From Streptomyces sp. CB01635 (lineage in GTDB: Bacteria > Actinomycetota > Actinomycetes > Streptomycetales > Streptomycetaceae), in assembly GCF_002803065.1 (NCBI RefSeq), contig NZ_NNBL01000002.1:434001-498000 (forward strand): DNA of 64,000 nucleotides. The letters are read 5' to 3'. The position numbers and the translations under genes were made by a program. Positions 26,828-34,927 of the stretch are shown piece by piece. Numbering within the stretch: position 1 is the first letter of the stretch; the number at the start of each line of letters is the position of its first letter. The notes beneath the pieces are model-generated. The model made no database searches and was not told the origin of the DNA. It worked only from the letters and a program-made list of their open reading frames with translations.

Positions 26828-26912
26828 TTCGCCGGCATGACCCGGATCAGGTTCGTACGGTCGGAGGCCGTCACAGCCTCCCTCTCAGCCCGGTACGTCC
26901 GGGCTCCCGCGA
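26828..26912 (-). ncRNA. TPP riboswitch (THI element) controlling thiO-thiS-thiG
   Basis: On the minus strand the aptamer shows the invariant CTGAGAG (plus 26882-26888) after a closing stem, and the second conserved element ACCTGATCCGGGTCATGCC (around plus 26834-26852), followed by GAAGGGAGGGG. This is the standard thiamine pyrophosphate aptamer. The ribosome site of thiO is directly adjacent, which points to control of translation initiation by ligand-induced sequestration. Confidence 0.95.
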
Positions 26913-26972
26913 GTGCTTTACGGTGGCCAGCCTAAACCGTTGCCCCGACCTCCAGTAAGGGAGCCCGCCCGC

Positions 26973-27317
26973 ATGGCCCGCTCGCTCGACGGACTCGTCC
27001 TCGCCCCGGTCGCCGACCAGGCCCCCGGACAGGTGGGTACGCGGACGCGGTTCACGTACCACGAGGAGGACGGCCGGATCTGGGCCGAGTACGCGGGCGG
27101 GGACGTCGTGCGCGGCCACCTCGTGGGCATCCGTGAGGGCGACCGGATCGACTTCAGGTACGTACAGCTGAAGACGGACGCGACGACCTCCTCCGGACAC
27201 TGCGTCTCGCTCGTCGTGGACCTTCCCGACGGGCGGGTGCGGCTGGACGAGACGTGGGAGTGGGAGTCGCAGGCCGGCAGCGGGACGAGCGTTGTCGAAG
27301 AGGTCCCGGGCGCCTGA
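26973..27317 (+). CDS. Small conserved hypothetical protein of beta-rich character
   Basis: A 114-residue protein beginning MARSLDGLVLAPV. It is a run of alternating strands (TRFTYHEEDGRIWAEYAGGDVVRGHLVG, IDFRYVQL, GHCVSLVVDLPDGRVRLDETWEW) that looks like a small beta-barrel similar to the FABP-like or N-acetylglutamate-synthase-annotated hypothetical proteins. The conserved GDVVRGHLVG and HCVS residues may be a binding site. ATG 26973 has TAAGGGAG about 10 bases upstream. It is divergent from the TPP riboswitch. No function is assigned. Confidence 0.72.
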   Translation: MARSLDGLVLAPVADQAPGQVGTRTRFTYHEEDGRIWAEYAGGDVVRGHLVGIREGDRIDFRYVQLKTDATTSSGHCVSLVVDLPDGRVRLDETWEWESQAGSGTSVVEEVPGA

Positions 27318-27433
27318 CGGCGGGAGCGCGGACGGCCGGAGCGGTCAAACCGGCGGCCGGTGTGGAAGACGTCACGGGACCGGAGTGACGCGGCCCGCTG
27401 ACTGACTGAACGTCAGGTGCATATGGTGATCCG

Positions 27434-28669
27434 GTGAGCGAGCAGACCCAGAACCAGGCCCCGGTGCCCCAGGCAGGGCGGCACGTCGTCATCGTCGGTG
27501 CCGGGATGGCGGGGGTCCAGACCGCCGTGGCCCTGCGCGAACAGGGCTTCACCGGCGCCGTCACGCTGATCGGCGCGGAACCCCACCAGCCGTACGACCG
27601 GCCTCCGCTGTCCAAGGCCGTCCTGCTCGGCAAGGCCGAGGGGTCCGCCTTCGACGTGGACTTCGAAGCCCTCGACATCACGCTCGAACTGGGCCGCGAG
27701 GTCACCGGCGTACGCCCCGCCGAGCACACCCTCGACACCGCCACCGGACCCGCCCCCTACGACGTCCTCGTCCTCGCGACCGGCGCCGAGCCCATCCGGC
27801 TGCCCGGTACGGAGGACATCCCCGGCGTCCATCTGCTGCGCACGCTCGACGACGCCGAACGCCTGCGCCCCGTCCTCGCCGCGCAGCGCGACATCGTCGT
27901 CGTCGGCGCGGGCTGGATCGGCGCCGAGTTCGCCACCGCGGCCCGTGAGGCCGGATGCGCGGTCACCGTCGTCGAGGCGGCCGAGCGGCCGCTCGCGGGA
28001 GCGCTGCCCGAGGAGGTCGCCGCCCCCATGGCCGCCTGGTACGCGGACGCCGGGGCGGAACTGCGCACCCACGCGCGCGTGGAGCACGTCGAGGCGGGAT
28101 CCGTGGTCCTCGACGACGGCACCCGGGTGCCCGCAGGTGCCGTGGTCGTCGGCATCGGGGCCCGCCCCGCCACCGGCTGGCTCACCGGCTCCGGCATCAC
28201 GCTCGGCGCCCACCGCGAGGTCATGGCGGACAACCGCCTGCGCACCTCCGAGCCCGATGTGTACGCCGTCGGCGACTGCTCGTCCTTCCCCTCGGGCAGA
28301 TACGGCGAGCGCCTGATGGTCCACCACTGGGACAACGCGCTCCAGGGCCCCCGCACGGTCGCCGCCAACATCATCGGCGAGAACCCGGCGACGTACGACC
28401 CCGTGCCGTACTTCTGGTCGGAGCAGTTCGGCCGCTTCGTGCAGTACGCCGGACATCACGCGGCCGCCGACGCCACCGTGTGGCGCGGAGACCCACAGGG
28501 CGCGTCCTGGAGCGTGTGCTGGCTGCGCGAGAGCCGGCTCGTCGGCGTCCTCGCCGTGGGCCGCCCGCGCGACCTGGCCCAGGGGCGCAAGCTCATCGAG
28601 TCGGGCGCCCCCCTGGACCCGCAGGCCATCAGAGACCCGGCCCGCCCGCTGAAGGCCGCTGTCGTCTGA
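27434..28669 (+). CDS. FAD-dependent ferredoxin-NAD reductase-like oxidoreductase
   Basis: A 411-residue flavoprotein of the rubredoxin/putidaredoxin reductase group. The FAD motif VIVGAGMAGVQ is near residue 20, the YDRPPLSK block that stacks on the flavin is near 55, the NAD-binding VVVGAGWIGAEFA near 160 and the second FAD motif VYAVGDCSSF near 280. It should pass electrons from NAD(P)H to a small ferredoxin, possibly for a cytochrome P450, although neither is adjacent. GTG 27434 starts 6 bases after a TATGGT hexamer with a TGACTG box 17 bases upstream, so a leaderless transcript is likely. Confidence 0.85.
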   Translation: MSEQTQNQAPVPQAGRHVVIVGAGMAGVQTAVALREQGFTGAVTLIGAEPHQPYDRPPLSKAVLLGKAEGSAFDVDFEALDITLELGREVTGVRPAEHTLDTATGPAPYDVLVLATGAEPIRLPGTEDIPGVHLLRTLDDAERLRPVLAAQRDIVVVGAGWIGAEFATAAREAGCAVTVVEAAERPLAGALPEEVAAPMAAWYADAGAELRTHARVEHVEAGSVVLDDGTRVPAGAVVVGIGARPATGWLTGSGITLGAHREVMADNRLRTSEPDVYAVGDCSSFPSGRYGERLMVHHWDNALQGPRTVAANIIGENPATYDPVPYFWSEQFGRFVQYAGHHAAADATVWRGDPQGASWSVCWLRESRLVGVLAVGRPRDLAQGRKLIESGAPLDPQAIRDPARPLKAAVV

Positions 28670-28670
28670 C

Positions 28671-28685
28671 CGCCCCGCCGGGGCG
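28671..28685 (+). terminator. Weak hairpin after the flavoprotein gene
   Basis: A 6-bp stem (28671-28676 with 28680-28685, loop GCC) immediately after the stop codon, without a T-run. It is a possible but weak terminator. Confidence 0.35.
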
Positions 28686-28744
28686 ACCGGGCCTTTTGCG
28701 CGGCCGCGTTTCCCACTGTCAGTCCGGGATGGCACGCTTGTCCT

Positions 28745-29110
28745 GTGACCGAGATTGACGCAAAGATCGATGCTCTCGTCCCCGAGTGGCTCACCCTCCC
28801 CGACATCGCCGAGCAGTTCGGCGTGGAGGTGACGCGCGTGCGGCAGCTGGTGAAGGAAGGCCAGGTGATCGCCGTACGCCGTGGGGAGAACAGGGCGCTG
28901 CACGTGCCCGCCGCCTTCATCGACGGCGACAAGGTCGTCAAGGGCCTCACCGGGACTCTGACCCTGCTCAGGGACGACGGCTACAACGACGAAGAGATGC
29001 TCGAGTGGCTCTTCACCCCCGACCCGACCCTGCCGGGCACTCCCGCTCAGGCGCTGAGCGAGAATCGCGGCACGGAGGTGAAGCGCCGCGCCCAGGCGCT
29101 CGCCGTCTGA
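28745..29110 (+). CDS. Rv2175c-like DNA-binding protein
   Basis: A 121-residue protein of the Rv2175c family: a winged helix-turn-helix (LTLPDIAEQFGVEVTRVRQLVKEGQVIAV) followed by a C-terminal helical dimer domain ending NRGTEVKRRAQALAV. In M. tuberculosis this protein is phosphorylated by the neighbouring kinase PknL, which modulates its DNA binding. A PASTA kinase of the same type lies about 4.2 kb away here, so a similar kinase-regulator pair is plausible; the N-terminal phosphorylated Thr is not certain (T2 or T17 are candidates). GTG 28745 is the only good start. Confidence 0.85.
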   Translation: MTEIDAKIDALVPEWLTLPDIAEQFGVEVTRVRQLVKEGQVIAVRRGENRALHVPAAFIDGDKVVKGLTGTLTLLRDDGYNDEEMLEWLFTPDPTLPGTPAQALSENRGTEVKRRAQALAV

Positions 29111-29124
29111 CCTGACAACCGTCC

Positions 29125-29159
29125 GGCGTGCGGGCCGCGCTCACCGCGGCCCGCACGCC
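29125..29159 (+). terminator. Terminator between the Rv2175c-like gene and thiE
   Basis: A perfect 15-bp stem (29125-29139 with 29145-29159) around the loop CTCAC. It isolates thiE from the upstream gene. No T-run follows, as is usual in Streptomyces. Confidence 0.7.
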
Positions 29160-29181
29160 ACCGACCAGGGGGGACTCACCC

Positions 29182-29835
29182 ATGGCCATGGCCGCAACGC
29201 AGCGCGCCCAGCTCGCCGACGCCCGGCTGTACCTGTGCACGGACGCCCGCAAGCGCCAGGGCGACCTCCCCGAGTTCCTCGATGCGGTCCTGGCGAACGG
29301 CGTGGACATCGTGCAGCTGCGCGACAAGGGCATGGAGGCGGGCGAGGAGATGGAGCACCTGGCCGTCTTCGCCGACGCCGCCGCCCGCCACGGCAAGCTG
29401 TTCGCGGTCAACGACCGGGCGGACGTCGCCCACGCCGCCGGCGCCGACGTCCTGCACCTGGGCCAGGGCGACCTGCCGGTCGCGGCCGCCCGCGCCATCC
29501 TCGGCGAGGACGTCCTGATCGGCCGCTCCACGCACGCCGACACGGAGGCCGCCGCGGCCGCCGTCCAGGACGGCGTGGACTACTTCTGCACCGGCCCCTG
29601 CTGGCCGACCCCCACCAAGCCCGGTCGGTACGCGCCCGGCCTCGACCTGGTGCGCTACACGGCCTCGCTCGGCACGGACCGCCCCTGGTTCGCGATCGGC
29701 GGCATCGACGCGGGCAATCTGGACGAGGTACTCGAAGCGGGCGCAAGCCGCGTCGTCGTGGTCCGCGCCATCACCGAGGCGGACGACCCGGGCGCAGCGG
29801 CGGCCGACTTCGCGAAGCGGCTGCGTACGGCCTGA
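29182..29835 (+). CDS. thiE: Thiamine-phosphate synthase
   Basis: A 217-residue TIM-barrel enzyme that joins HMP pyrophosphate and thiazole phosphate to thiamine phosphate. The motifs [33 protein letters not shown] and the glycine-rich AIGGIDAGN are in order. ATG 29182 ([11 protein letters not shown]) has GGGGGA upstream. Unlike thiO-thiS-thiG it has no visible THI box in the 70 bases before it, so it is probably not TPP-controlled by an adjacent riboswitch. Confidence 0.92.
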   Translation: MAMAATQRAQLADARLYLCTDARKRQGDLPEFLDAVLANGVDIVQLRDKGMEAGEEMEHLAVFADAAARHGKLFAVNDRADVAHAAGADVLHLGQGDLPVAAARAILGEDVLIGRSTHADTEAAAAAVQDGVDYFCTGPCWPTPTKPGRYAPGLDLVRYTASLGTDRPWFAIGGIDAGNLDEVLEAGASRVVVVRAITEADDPGAAAADFAKRLRTA

Positions 29836-29912
29836 TCCGTTCGGTCGGGCCCCGCCAAGACGTGTGTCCGCAGGGTGGACGGGGATTAGGGACAGAGCCC
29901 TCCCGTGGCTAA

Positions 29913-30842
<930 letters not shown>

Positions 30843-30889
30843 CCCGGCCGTATTCCACCAGGGGCGGCGGCCGTACGAGAGGGGCGTAC

Positions 30890-31720
30890 ATGGGCTGGAC
30901 GGTCCTCTACATCGCGTTCGGAATCGTCGCGTTGTGGCTGCTCGGTGAGGTACTGCTCCAGTACAAGGCGAGGCTGCGCTTCCGGCTGCTCGCCTTCGTC
31001 GGCTTCGTCGGCGTCGTTCTCGGTGTGCTGATCCCGTCGGTGATCGTCATCGGGATCGGCGCCATCACGTTCGCGGTCGGCCAGACGTATGTGACGCTGT
31101 CGTTCCGCAGGGGCTTCTCCACGGGCTGGGCGCTCGGCGGGAACCCCGGCGCGAGCAAGCGGCGCAAGCTCAGGGAGCCGGTCCACCAGGACCCGGTCCT
31201 CGAGGTCTCCGACCTGGAGTACGAGTCGGCCGCCCCCGAGCCCGAGCCCGAGTCCGCGGCCGAGGTGACGTCGGTCTACGCGCCGCAGCCGATGCCCGAC
31301 GACACCGGCCAGTACGGCGTCTACGCGCCGGCCGCCGCCCACACGGACGCTGCCGCACAGGGCTACGCCTACGACGCGTACGCGGGCTACGACCAGCAGC
31401 AGTACGGCTACGACAACGGCCAGCAGCAGTACGCCGCCTACTCCGACCCGTACATCGGGACGCAGACCTACCCGGCGCAGCCCCAGTACGACGACGCGTA
31501 CGGCACGGGACAGCAGTACGGCGACCCGTATGCGAACGGCGGCTACGGCATGGAGACGCCGTCCGGCGGGGTCTGGGTGCCCCAGCAGCGCACCGGCGAC
31601 GACCAGCACCAGCAGTACGGCGGCGAACTTCCCCCGGAGCAGCCCTACCCGTACGAGCAGAACGGCCAGGGCGGCTACGACGGCGGCTCCGGCTACAACG
31701 AGCAGCAGTACCGCTACTGA
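30890..31720 (+). CDS. Two-helix membrane protein with Tyr/Gln-rich low-complexity tail
   Basis: A 276-residue protein. Two transmembrane helices (about 3-20 and 31-60) are followed by a basic patch (RRGFS ... SKRRKLREP) and then about 190 residues of low complexity dominated by Tyr, Gln, Gly, Asp and Pro (for example QQQYGYDNGQQQYAAY). Such a composition resembles condensate-forming or prion-like domains. I recognise no enzyme motif. The ATG at 30890 has GAGAGGGG upstream. It follows metF in the same direction with 47 bases between. Orientation (tail in the cytoplasm) is inferred from the positive patch. Confidence 0.75.
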   Translation: MGWTVLYIAFGIVALWLLGEVLLQYKARLRFRLLAFVGFVGVVLGVLIPSVIVIGIGAITFAVGQTYVTLSFRRGFSTGWALGGNPGASKRRKLREPVHQDPVLEVSDLEYESAAPEPEPESAAEVTSVYAPQPMPDDTGQYGVYAPAAAHTDAAAQGYAYDAYAGYDQQQYGYDNGQQQYAAYSDPYIGTQTYPAQPQYDDAYGTGQQYGDPYANGGYGMETPSGGVWVPQQRTGDDQHQQYGGELPPEQPYPYEQNGQGGYDGGSGYNEQQYRY

Positions 31721-31739
31721 ACCCGGCGGGCGTCGCCCG

Positions 31740-33239
31740 TCACTGCGAGCCGCGGAAGTCCGGGCCCTCCACGATGAGCCCGGCCGCCAGTGCGCCCGAC
31801 ATCCCCGCGTGCGGCAGCCCGCCGCCCGGGTGCGACCAGCCGCCGACGGCGAGCAGGCCCGGAACGAGCGTGCTGTTGGACGAGTGCAGAAACCGGCCGG
31901 AGGCCGCTGCCAGGGCAGGTGCGGGCACCGAACCGCCGTCGGCTCCGGTCGCCTCGGCGACATCCGACGGCGTGCGGACCTCGTGCCACAGCAGGCGGTC
32001 GCGCAGCCCGGGGACCGCCTGCCCGGCGGCGTCGATGACCCGCTCCACGTCCGCGTCCGTCACGCGCGCGCCGCGTGCCACCGTGACCACCAGCGTGACC
32101 GCCTCATGGTCCTGGTCCGGCACCACGGAGGCGTCGTCGGGACGCAGGACCGTGACCGTCGGCCGCTCCGCCACCGCCGTGCCCCCGCCGAACAGCGAGG
32201 CCAGCTCGGCCTCCCGGTCCGCCGCGTGCACGACCGTCCGGTGCGGGACGTCGCCGGGACGCGAGCCGCGCAGCGCCAGGAACACCGTCAGCCGGCTCGG
32301 CAGCGCCGACTGCGGCGCCACGTCGTCCTCGCCCCTGAGCGCCCGCCCGGGCAGCAGTGCTTCGAGGACGCCGGGCGCCACACCGGCGACCACGAAGTCG
32401 GCCTCCACGACCCTGCCCCCGGCCAGCTCGACGCCCGCCGCCCGGCCGTCCTTCTCCACGATCCGCGCCACCGGCGCGTCGAACTCGAACTCGACCTTCC
32501 GCTGAAGACACCGCTCGTACACGGCCCGCGCCAGCTCCCGCATCCCGCCGCGCACCGCCCAGGTACCGAACGTCTGCTCCATGTACGGCAGCACGGCCGC
32601 GCTCGCCGGAGCCGTACGCGGATCGAGGCCGGACGCGAGCGCGTACTGCTCGAGGAGCGCGACGAGCCGCGGGTCCCCGCCCAGCTCGAGAGCGGCGACC
32701 TCGGAGAGCGTCGTCGCCGACAGGTCCTTGCGCAGCATCCGGCGGCGGACCACCACGGGGTACGGCTCGCGGTCCGCGAGGATCCGCCAGTTCGGCCACA
32801 GGGGCTCTTCGAGGAGCGGGCGCCGGGTGCGGTCCCAGGCCTCGCGCGCCCGGTTCATGAACGCCGACCAGTGCGACCCCGAGCCCTCGCCGAGCGCCGC
32901 GTCCAGGGCGTCGGCGGTGCCCCCGCGCCGCGCGTTCGGCAGGTCCACCGCCGTGCCGTCCGCGAAGACGTGCCGCACGGCGGGCTCGACCTGGGTCAGC
33001 CCGACCGCTTCCTCCAGGGGTTCCTTGCCCGTCTTGATGAACAAGTCCCGGTAGACCGCGGGCAGTTGGAGCAGCCCGGGGCCCGTGTCGAACGAGAAGC
33101 CGTCCCGAGCGAAGCCGCCGAGCGCCCCGCCGTACGTCGACGCGCGCTCGTACACCGCCACCCGGTGGCCTGCCACGGCCAGCCGGGCAGCGGCCGCCAT
33201 CGCGCCCATCCCGGCGCCGATCACCGCAATCCGTGCCAT
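31740..33239 (-). CDS. CrtI-like (phytoene desaturase family) FAD oxidoreductase
   Basis: A 499-residue flavoprotein of the phytoene desaturase/amine oxidase superfamily. The FAD-binding motif AVIGAGMGAMAAAARLA opens the protein, the ERASTYGG loop follows, and the C-terminal signature VGGWSHPGGGLPHAGMSG is typical of CrtI and related isoprenoid oxidases. No carotenoid genes (crtB, crtE) are near, so the substrate is unknown; it may act on a prenyl lipid. ATG 33239 is the natural start; longer in-frame readings have no support. Confidence 0.85.
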   Translation of the reverse strand: MARIAVIGAGMGAMAAAARLAVAGHRVAVYERASTYGGALGGFARDGFSFDTGPGLLQLPAVYRDLFIKTGKEPLEEAVGLTQVEPAVRHVFADGTAVDLPNARRGGTADALDAALGEGSGSHWSAFMNRAREAWDRTRRPLLEEPLWPNWRILADREPYPVVVRRRMLRKDLSATTLSEVAALELGGDPRLVALLEQYALASGLDPRTAPASAAVLPYMEQTFGTWAVRGGMRELARAVYERCLQRKVEFEFDAPVARIVEKDGRAAGVELAGGRVVEADFVVAGVAPGVLEALLPGRALRGEDDVAPQSALPSRLTVFLALRGSRPGDVPHRTVVHAADREAELASLFGGGTAVAERPTVTVLRPDDASVVPDQDHEAVTLVVTVARGARVTDADVERVIDAAGQAVPGLRDRLLWHEVRTPSDVAEATGADGGSVPAPALAAASGRFLHSSNSTLVPGLLAVGGWSHPGGGLPHAGMSGALAAGLIVEGPDFRGSQ

Positions 33240-33298
33240 GCCAGCGACTTTATCGGCCTCCACCGACACCCTCGCCGACAGCCCGGCCGGGGGCCGGA

Positions 33299-33955
33299 TC
33301 AGCCCGGCGGCGCCCCGGTACGGTCCGCGATCCGCCGCTCCTCGCGCCGTTGCGCCCGGCGCCGCAGGAACCGCCGGATCCGCGAGATCAGGAAGTACAG
33401 CATGAACAGACCGAGGGCGAGCAGGACGGCGGCGATGATCGCGGCCGCCTCGGGATGGAATATGGCGAATGTGATGATCCCGGCGACCCCGAGGTCCTCG
33501 GCCGAGCTCATCGCGACGTTGCTGAACGGCTCGGGCGAGGTGTTGATCGCCATCCGCGTCCCGGCCTTCACGGCGTGGCTGGCCAGCGCTGTGGACCCGC
33601 CGACCGCGCCCGCCGCGAGGTCGGACAGCGACCCGCTCTGGCCGGCGAGCAGCGCGCCCACAACCGCACCCGACACCGGCCGGATCACCGTGTGCGCCGT
33701 GTCCCAGAGCGAGTCCACGTAAGGGATCTTGTCGGCAACGGCCTCGCACAGGAACAGCACCCCGGCGGCGATGAGCACGTCGGTGCGCTGGAGCGACTCG
33801 GGGACTTCGTCGGTCAGCCCGGTCGCGCCGAAGATGCCGAGGAGGAGGACCACCGCGTACGCGTTGATCCCGCTCGCCCAGCCGCTGGTGAAGACCAGGG
33901 GGAGTACGGACACGGACGTGATCGTAACCAGTCGCGAACTCCGCGTCCTGGGCAT
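33299..33955 (-). CDS. DUF4126 family membrane protein
   Basis: A 218-residue membrane protein with four to five hydrophobic segments and a strongly basic C-terminus (SRIRRFLRRRAQRREERR), recognised as DUF4126. The conserved pieces are TSGWASGINAYAVVLLLGIFG, DKIPYVDSLWDTAHTVIRP and the Gly/Ala-rich GAVGGSTALASHAVKAGTR, suggesting a small pore or channel-like fold. Start ATG 33955 (GTG 33961 is an alternative). It is 59 bases downstream of nothing on its strand and probably co-transcribed with the CrtI-like gene. Function unknown. Confidence 0.8.
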   Translation of the reverse strand: MPRTRSSRLVTITSVSVLPLVFTSGWASGINAYAVVLLLGIFGATGLTDEVPESLQRTDVLIAAGVLFLCEAVADKIPYVDSLWDTAHTVIRPVSGAVVGALLAGQSGSLSDLAAGAVGGSTALASHAVKAGTRMAINTSPEPFSNVAMSSAEDLGVAGIITFAIFHPEAAAIIAAVLLALGLFMLYFLISRIRRFLRRRAQRREERRIADRTGAPPG

Positions 33956-33968
33956 GAGCACCCAGGCC

Positions 33969-33984
33969 TGAGTATCCGTACCTA
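33969..33984 (-). promoter_or_regulatory. Possible MacR-type operator upstream of DUF4126
   Basis: TGAGTATCCGTACCTA matches 11 of 14 informative positions of TGAGTAC-NN-GTACTCA, the MacR site as I remember it. It is 14 bases upstream of the DUF4126 ATG. A second partial repeat GTACCTAGTAC overlaps it. Weak but well placed. Confidence 0.3.
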
Positions 33985-34204
33985 GTACGTGAGATGAGTA
34001 GCTGCGCGGATGGGGTCCGACCTGCGCGGACGGGAGAGTGGAGGCACGGAAGGGGGCGCGGCGCCGGTACCGCCGACACGGGGCGGCGGAACAGCGCTTC
34101 GCCCCCTTGGCCGCTCCTCCCGCCACGGCGGGGCGGGGTACGGGGGCCCGCCTGACCGACGGGCCCACGGGGGAACACTGGGGGATACGGGGAACACGGG
34201 GGAC

Positions 34205-34252
34205 GCGCCGGTCCGGTGAGGCCTGAGAATTCGGGCCACGCCGGACCGGCGC
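34205..34252 (-). terminator. Terminator after the TetR gene
   Basis: A 12-bp perfect stem (34205-34216 with 34241-34252) with a 24-base loop that itself contains a small GGCC/GGCC pairing. It follows the TetR stop by about 30 bases on the minus strand. Confidence 0.6.
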
Positions 34253-34283
34253 TCTGTTGTCTCCCCTTCGCGTTCGGAAGCGG

Positions 34284-34892
34284 TCAGCGGCCGCCCGTCA
34301 CGCGTCCCTGGAGCAGCCGCGACAGCGCCGCGTGGACGTCGTCCAGGGAGCGCTCCGGCTGGAAGGCCTGCCAGTCGAGCGCGGCCACCAGGACCATGCC
34401 GACCAGCGCGGCCGCCGTCAGCGGGATGTCGATCTCCTCGCTCAGCTCACCGCCCTCGACAGCGTCCCGCAGCACGTCCTCCACGACGGCGACGGCCTCC
34501 TGCCTGACCACGGCGAGGGTGGACTGCCAGGCGCGGTTCGTGCGCCACAGCTCGGCCACGTACAGCTGGGTGAAGGCCGGATAGCGGTCGATGAAGACGA
34601 GGCCGGCCCGGATCATCGCGTCCAGGGCGTCGATCTTGCTGCCGCCGCTCGCGGCCGTCTTCTCCGACGCCTCCCGCAACGAGGCGGTGAGAAGCCCGAC
34701 GCCGTGCCGGAGCAGCTCTTCGAAGAGCACCGATTTGCTGGCGAAGTTGTAGTAGACCGTGCCTTTCGCGACCCCGGCGCGCTCGGCGATCTCGTCGACC
34801 GTGGTGGCCGAGAACCCCTGCTCCGCGATGAGCGTGACCGCGGCCTCGTACAGCTTCTGCCGGGTGGCCTGGCGCCGTGTGCTGCTTTCCAT
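34284..34892 (-). CDS. TetR-family transcriptional repressor
   Basis: A 202-residue TetR regulator: the N-terminal helix-turn-helix spans about residues 8-55 (TVDEIAERAGVAKGTVYYNFASKSVLFEELL, a textbook TetR HTH) and the rest is the helical ligand/dimer domain. The ATG at 34892 is preceded by AGGGGT. It is the last gene of the ATPase-YhgE-TetR run on the minus strand. A near-perfect 30-bp palindrome in front of the first gene of that run is the likely operator, giving autoregulation of the whole unit by an unknown ligand. Confidence 0.88.
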   Translation of the reverse strand: MESSTRRQATRQKLYEAAVTLIAEQGFSATTVDEIAERAGVAKGTVYYNFASKSVLFEELLRHGVGLLTASLREASEKTAASGGSKIDALDAMIRAGLVFIDRYPAFTQLYVAELWRTNRAWQSTLAVVRQEAVAVVEDVLRDAVEGGELSEEIDIPLTAAALVGMVLVAALDWQAFQPERSLDDVHAALSRLLQGRVTGGR

Positions 34893-34927
34893 ACCCCTGA
34901 TTCTCACAGGCGGCGGTATGGGTGCGC

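Larger units (their letters stand above)
33956..34283. other. Intergenic region of 328 bases, no convincing gene
   Basis: It lies between two minus-strand genes. The right part is a terminator for the TetR gene (34205-34252) and the left part must hold the DUF4126 promoter. A plus-strand frame of 69 codons (34010-34219) exists but has no ribosome site and low-information Gly/Arg composition. A MacR-like palindrome is at 33969-33984. Confidence 0.6.

Noticed and set aside
34010..34219. 69-codon plus-strand frame in the TetR/DUF4126 gap
   Set aside because: No ribosome site, Gly/Arg/Thr-rich composition and no similarity to anything I recognise; it also overlaps the TetR terminator.
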